From the NCBI GenBank assembly GCA_017651385.1, contig JAGCCY010000275.1, positions 1 through 8,918 of the forward strand: 8,918 nucleotides of DNA, in the 5' to 3' direction. This document shows, piece after piece, positions 6,800 to 8,918 of the stretch (position 1 is its first letter; each line of letters starts with the position of its first letter). Position numbers and translations under genes: made by a program. Source of the DNA: Lachnospiraceae bacterium (GTDB taxonomy: Bacteria; Bacillota; Clostridia; Lachnospirales; Lachnospiraceae). The notes beneath the pieces are model-generated. The model worked only from the letters and a program-made list of their open reading frames with translations, ran no database searches and was not told the origin of the DNA.

Positions 6800-7230
6800 C
6801 CAAGTGACCTTCCGATTATTTCTAAGGCTTCGGTATATCCGTCGGTACCCTTGCCCGCAATCTTTACATCGCACACTTCCGTTATCACGGAATATCTTCT
6901 GAACTCTTCCCTGTTGTCTATGTCGGAAATATGTACCTCTATCTTGGGAATATCAAGTATTTCAAGAGCATCACGGATCGCATAGCTGTAATGCGTATAA
7001 GCACCGGGATTTATGATAAGACCGTCCGTTCCGTCCGTTAAGGCTTCCTGGATACGATCCACTATCGCACCTTCATGGTTACTCTGGAAAAAATAAACCT
7101 CTAAGGAAAGTTCGTCGGCTTTTCTTTTAATCTTTTTGATAAGATCGTCATAGGTTTCCGATCCGTAGATATTGGGATCTCTTTTTCCTAACATATTAAG
7201 ATTTGGTCCGTTGATCACAAGAATTATCAT
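6796..7230 (-). CDS. aroQ: 3-dehydroquinate dehydratase, type II
   Basis: AroQ converts 3-dehydroquinate to 3-dehydroshikimate, the third step of the shikimate pathway to aromatic amino acids, as a cytoplasmic dodecamer. The 144-residue length is normal. All family signatures are present: N-G-P-N-L-N at 7-12, the lid R17 and Y22 (R-D-P-N-I-Y-G), N74 in N-P-G-A-Y-T-H-Y-S at 74-82, catalytic H100 in E-V-H-I-S-D at 98-103, R111 in E-E-F-R-R-Y-S, and G-x-x-G-Y-x-x-A-L near the C-terminus. The start overlaps the yqeG stop by 4 bases (ATGA) and its stop overlaps the next gene in the same way, indicating coupled translation of all three. GGTGA serves as a modest ribosome binding site. Confidence 0.97.
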   Translation of the reverse strand: MIILVINGPNLNMLGKRDPNIYGSETYDDLIKKIKRKADELSLEVYFFQSNHEGAIVDRIQEALTDGTDGLIINPGAYTHYSYAIRDALEILDIPKIEVHISDIDNREEFRRYSVITEVCDVKIAGKGTDGYTEALEIIGRSLG

Positions 7231-7763
7231 AGCTGTTCACCATACTCCCGTACCTTTATTTTGCCGTTCTTAACGCCCCTATCGTAGGCGAAAAGAACAA
7301 TTTTTTCAAGCCTTCTCTTAAGAATTATCTGTATTTCCTCATGCCTGTCGATCGGCTTTGTAAGTATAGAATAAATGCCTGCCCTGTTGGCTCCCCAGAT
7401 ATCCGTAAAGAGCTGATCGCCTATAAATACCGTGGTCTCTCTCTTCTCTCCGACTTTTTCGTAAGCCTTTATATAATTTTTCGGACCGGGTTTGCCCGCT
7501 TTATATATATAATCGGCACCGAGCGGATCGTTAAATGACTTTACTCTCTCTTCTTTGTTGTTTGAAAGAAAAAGGATCTTAAAACCTTTGGCTTTTAAAT
7601 CTTTGAGAAAGGGAAGACTTTTTTCGTTCTGCGGTTTACCGTGACAGACAAGAGTATTGTCTATATCGAATATAAGGCACCTGCAGCCCTTTTGATAGAG
7701 TTTTGTATAATCGATCTCATATGCGGAATTGATCCGTATTGACGGATAGAAGCATTTAAACAT
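7227..7763 (-). CDS. yqeG: YqeG-family HAD phosphatase
   Basis: This 178-residue protein belongs to the YqeG family of HAD superfamily IIIA phosphatases. All four HAD motifs are visible: D-I-D-N-T at 33-37 (nucleophile D33, acid/base D35), S67 in L-S-N-N, K91 in G-K-P-G-P, and G-D-Q-x-x-T-D at 115-121 with D116 and D121 for Mg2+. The start region (F-Y-P-S-I-R-I-N-S-A-Y-E-I-D) matches YqeG N-termini. The physiological substrate is not settled; a phosphatidylglycerophosphate or sugar phosphate would fit the subclass. The frame extends to an ATG at 7829, but that codon lies in the arm of a strong terminator and lacks a ribosome binding site; ATG 7763 with GGGG seven bases upstream gives the family's usual length. 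No promoter is obvious between the terminator and this start. Confidence 0.92.
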   Translation of the reverse strand: MFKCFYPSIRINSAYEIDYTKLYQKGCRCLIFDIDNTLVCHGKPQNEKSLPFLKDLKAKGFKILFLSNNKEERVKSFNDPLGADYIYKAGKPGPKNYIKAYEKVGEKRETTVFIGDQLFTDIWGANRAGIYSILTKPIDRHEEIQIILKRRLEKIVLFAYDRGVKNGKIKVREYGEQL

Positions 7764-7809
7764 ATAAAAACCCCATGCGCCAAGCCGGATCACTGACCGC
7801 TTAAAGCGC

Positions 7810-7848
7810 AAAAAAATATACGCTTTCATTTATCAAATGAAAGCGTAT
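7810..7848 (-). terminator. Strong Rho-independent terminator after the 132-residue unknown
   Basis: A perfect 14-bp stem (arms 7818-7831 and 7835-7848) with a 3-base loop is followed on the minus strand by ATTTTTTT. It starts 33 bases after the stop codon at 7882. It is the strongest terminator in the window and separates the unknown gene from yqeG. Confidence 0.95.
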
Positions 7849-7881
7849 TTATTATCACATAAAGTAGAAGCTATGTCAAAA

Positions 7882-8280
7882 TCAATACTTAAGGAATACC
7901 AATCCGTCTTCGCTTGCTGCCTGAGGAGCCGTATTCTGTGAAGAACCTACAAAGTACTGATAATCTTCAAGGATCTTATCCTTACGCATATCGGATATGA
8001 GCTTATCCATATCAAGTGCCTGAACATCGGATTCCGTTCCTATATATGAGAAATCATCGCCTGCGTTGAAGTTAAGCGAAATATCATCAAGATTGGCGAT
8101 CCTGCTTCTGTTATCGATAACTTCGGGTTCGGCTGCCGGTGCGCTTACAGCTTCAGCTGCGGTCTTGGTAGCATTAAGTTTATCCTGCTCTTTAACTGCA
8201 TTAACATCAACCTGAGGTATCTGTACCGGACGATAGTTGTTATAAAGTCCACCGAAATCAAGTAATCCGTTGATTGCCAT
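7882..8280 (-). CDS. Small acidic protein of unknown function, strongly expressed signals
   Basis: I do not recognise a named family, though similar proteins ending in a D-G-x-V-x-x-K-like tail seem to occur in Lachnospiraceae. The 132-residue product has no signal peptide, membrane segment or cysteine, so it is probably cytoplasmic. An N-terminal segment rich in G, N and Y (1-25) leads to a charged, alanine-rich stretch (28-52) that looks disordered. The better conserved part is probably 60-112: D-D-I-S-L-N-F-N at 65-72, D-D-F-S-Y-I-G at 75-81, and the helix M-D-K-L-I-S-D-M-R-K-D-K-I-L-E-D-Y-Q-Y-F-V-G at 91-112 (listed as residues). It has two upstream promoters, an almost ideal ribosome binding site and its own terminator, so it is a single-gene unit set for high expression. 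Function cannot be assigned. Confidence 0.85.
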   Translation of the reverse strand: MAINGLLDFGGLYNNYRPVQIPQVDVNAVKEQDKLNATKTAAEAVSAPAAEPEVIDNRSRIANLDDISLNFNAGDDFSYIGTESDVQALDMDKLISDMRKDKILEDYQYFVGSSQNTAPQAASEDGLVFLKY

Positions 8281-8284
8281 AAGC

Positions 8285-8294
8285 TCACCTCCTT
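8285..8294 (-). promoter_or_regulatory. Near-perfect ribosome binding site
   Basis: AAGGAGGTGA lies four bases before the ATG at 8280 and is fully complementary to the 3' end of 16S rRNA. It is the strongest Shine-Dalgarno in the window and fixes the start of the 132-residue gene. Confidence 0.93.
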
Positions 8295-8326
8295 TTGAAA
8301 AGTTTACATAACCAATTACATTTATG

Positions 8327-8355
8327 ATTATATAACATTCAATTCCTTTTTACAA
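8327..8355 (-). promoter_or_regulatory. Proximal promoter of the 132-residue unknown
   Basis: The minus strand shows a -35 TTGTAA (8350-8355), a 17-base spacer and a perfect -10 TATAAT (8327-8332). Predicted initiation near 8320 gives a leader of about 40 bases. Confidence 0.82.
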
Positions 8356-8357
8356 TC

Positions 8358-8387
8358 ATTATATCGGAGTTTTGGGGCAAATCTTAA
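8358..8387 (-). promoter_or_regulatory. Possible distal promoter overlapping the proximal one
   Basis: A second perfect -10 TATAAT (8358-8363) has a weaker -35, TTAAGA (8382-8387), at an 18-base spacing. Its start would fall at about 8351, inside the -35 of the proximal promoter, so the two could compete for RNA polymerase. The rest of the 154-base gap between the ABC gene and the unknown is AT-rich, and I see no clear terminator for the ABC gene in it. Confidence 0.55.
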
Positions 8388-8434
8388 CACTTTTTTTGTT
8401 AATTTTTGTGTAATTGTACGATTTATTTAAATTA

Positions 8435-8918
8435 TTACCGCTTTTCGTATTTGGTACGGGCGGCATCCATAAGTTCTTTCGTGTAAGGATGCTTTGGCGA
8501 GAAGTATACTTCGTCTTTATCACCCATTTCGACGATCTTTCCGGCCTTCATGACCATTACCCTGTCACAGAGATTAAAGATGACACGAAGATCGTGCGAA
8601 ATAAAAAGTATGGAAAGATTAAGTTCCTTATGAAGTCGGCGTAAAAGGTCCAGTATCTGGCTCTGTACCGTAACGTCAAGTGCGGAGACCGGTTCATCCG
8701 CAATAAGAAACCTGGGCTGCTGCATCAGTGCCGCCGCTATGCATATCCTCTGTCTCTGACCGCCGGAAAGTTCATCGGGATACCTTGAGAGATAACCATC
8801 ATCGAGATCGACCATATGAAACATTTCCCTGACTCTCCTGTCTCTTTCGGCAGCGGTAAAATTACCCTTTACCGTTATGGGCTCTTTAAGGATAAATTCA
8901 ACAGTCTTACACGGATTA
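8435..8918 (-). CDS. Oligopeptide/dipeptide-type ABC transporter ATP-binding protein, C-terminal part
   Basis: The frame is open to the window edge, so the N-terminus with Walker A is missing; about 161 codons are seen. It would energise import of peptides or a related small solute (Opp/Dpp/Nik class). Visible motifs are the start of the helical domain (N-P-C-K-T-V, typically preceded by S-L in this family), the ABC signature L-S-G-G-Q-R-Q-R (8747-8770), Walker B F-L-I-A-D-E-P (8690-8710) followed by the S-A-L-D D-loop, and the switch histidine in I-S-H-D. The tail carries the H-P-Y-T motif of peptide transporters but ends 13 residues later, so it lacks the longer C-terminal extension of many OppD/OppF proteins. 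The E-P-I after N-P-x-x-T-V favours an OppF/DppF-type subunit. It may be the last gene of a transporter operon to the right. Confidence 0.93.
   Translation of the reverse strand, partial: NPCKTVEFILKEPITVKGNFTAAERDRRVREMFHMVDLDDGYLSRYPDELSGGQRQRICIAAALMQQPRFLIADEPVSALDVTVQSQILDLLRRLHKELNLSILFISHDLRVIFNLCDRVMVMKAGKIVEMGDKDEVYFSPKHPYTKELMDAARTKYEKR

Noticed and set aside
6800..6874. N-terminal extension of the DUF6020 protein into aroQ (GTG at 6874)
   Set aside because: It would overlap aroQ by 79 bases with a non-membrane, arginine-rich extension; the ATG at 6799 forms a standard ATGA overlap with a good ribosome binding site.
8384..8402. TTAACA/TGTTAA hairpin considered as terminator of the ABC gene
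   Set aside because: The stem is only six A/T-rich pairs with an A-rich loop, and on the minus strand it is followed by GATTTGCC rather than a T run.

Overview
The window looks like a stretch of chromosome from an anaerobic, low-to-mid GC Firmicute, most likely a member of the Lachnospiraceae (Butyrivibrio/Roseburia-like). The reasons are a Bacillus/Clostridium-type EF-P, strong AGGAGG ribosome binding sites, a CCA-less tRNA, a DUF5688 protein, a DUF6020 membrane protein, and a LigA with a W-K-L-D-G active-site segment. Every gene I can support lies on the minus strand, so transcription runs from high to low coordinates. No mobile element, CRISPR array, prophage gene or origin was seen, and no gene-free stretch exceeds about 155 bases.

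Layout in order of transcription (right to left). (1) 8918-8435: the 3' part of an oligopeptide/dipeptide-type ABC transporter ATPase, cut by the window edge. (2) 8387-7810: two overlapping promoters, a near-perfect ribosome binding site, a 132-residue protein of unknown function and a very strong terminator, forming what looks like a highly expressed single-gene unit. (3) 7763-4943: a tightly packed yqeG - aroQ - DUF6020 membrane-protein cluster with two 4-base ATGA overlaps. It contains a HAD-family phosphatase, type II 3-dehydroquinate dehydratase and a polytopic GT-C-like protein. (4) 4861-4166: efp with its own promoter and a strong terminator. (5) 4099-3170: a DUF5688 protein. (6) 3164-1660: a consensus promoter, a long leader hairpin, tRNA-Arg(CCG), then a membrane-anchored protein with two SH3b domains whose start codon is only 21 bases after the tRNA, closed by a terminator. 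(7) 1628-1: an unknown exported protein, rluF and the start of ligA, each overlapping the next.

Functionally this is mostly housekeeping: translation (EF-P, tRNA-Arg, RluF), aromatic amino-acid synthesis (AroQ), DNA joining (LigA) and peptide uptake, mixed with lineage-specific envelope proteins of unknown role. The aroQ...efp neighbourhood is a familiar Firmicute arrangement, but a DUF6020 gene sits where a proline peptidase gene (pepP) is often found.

For four genes the longest open frame begins too far upstream, inside a terminator, a tRNA or the previous gene. I chose later starts for them, so the coordinates given here are shorter than the maximal frames. I see no convincing new defence or mobile system. 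The best leads are the tRNA/SH3b shared transcript with its leader hairpin, the strongly expressed 132-residue unknown, and the DUF6020 insertion.
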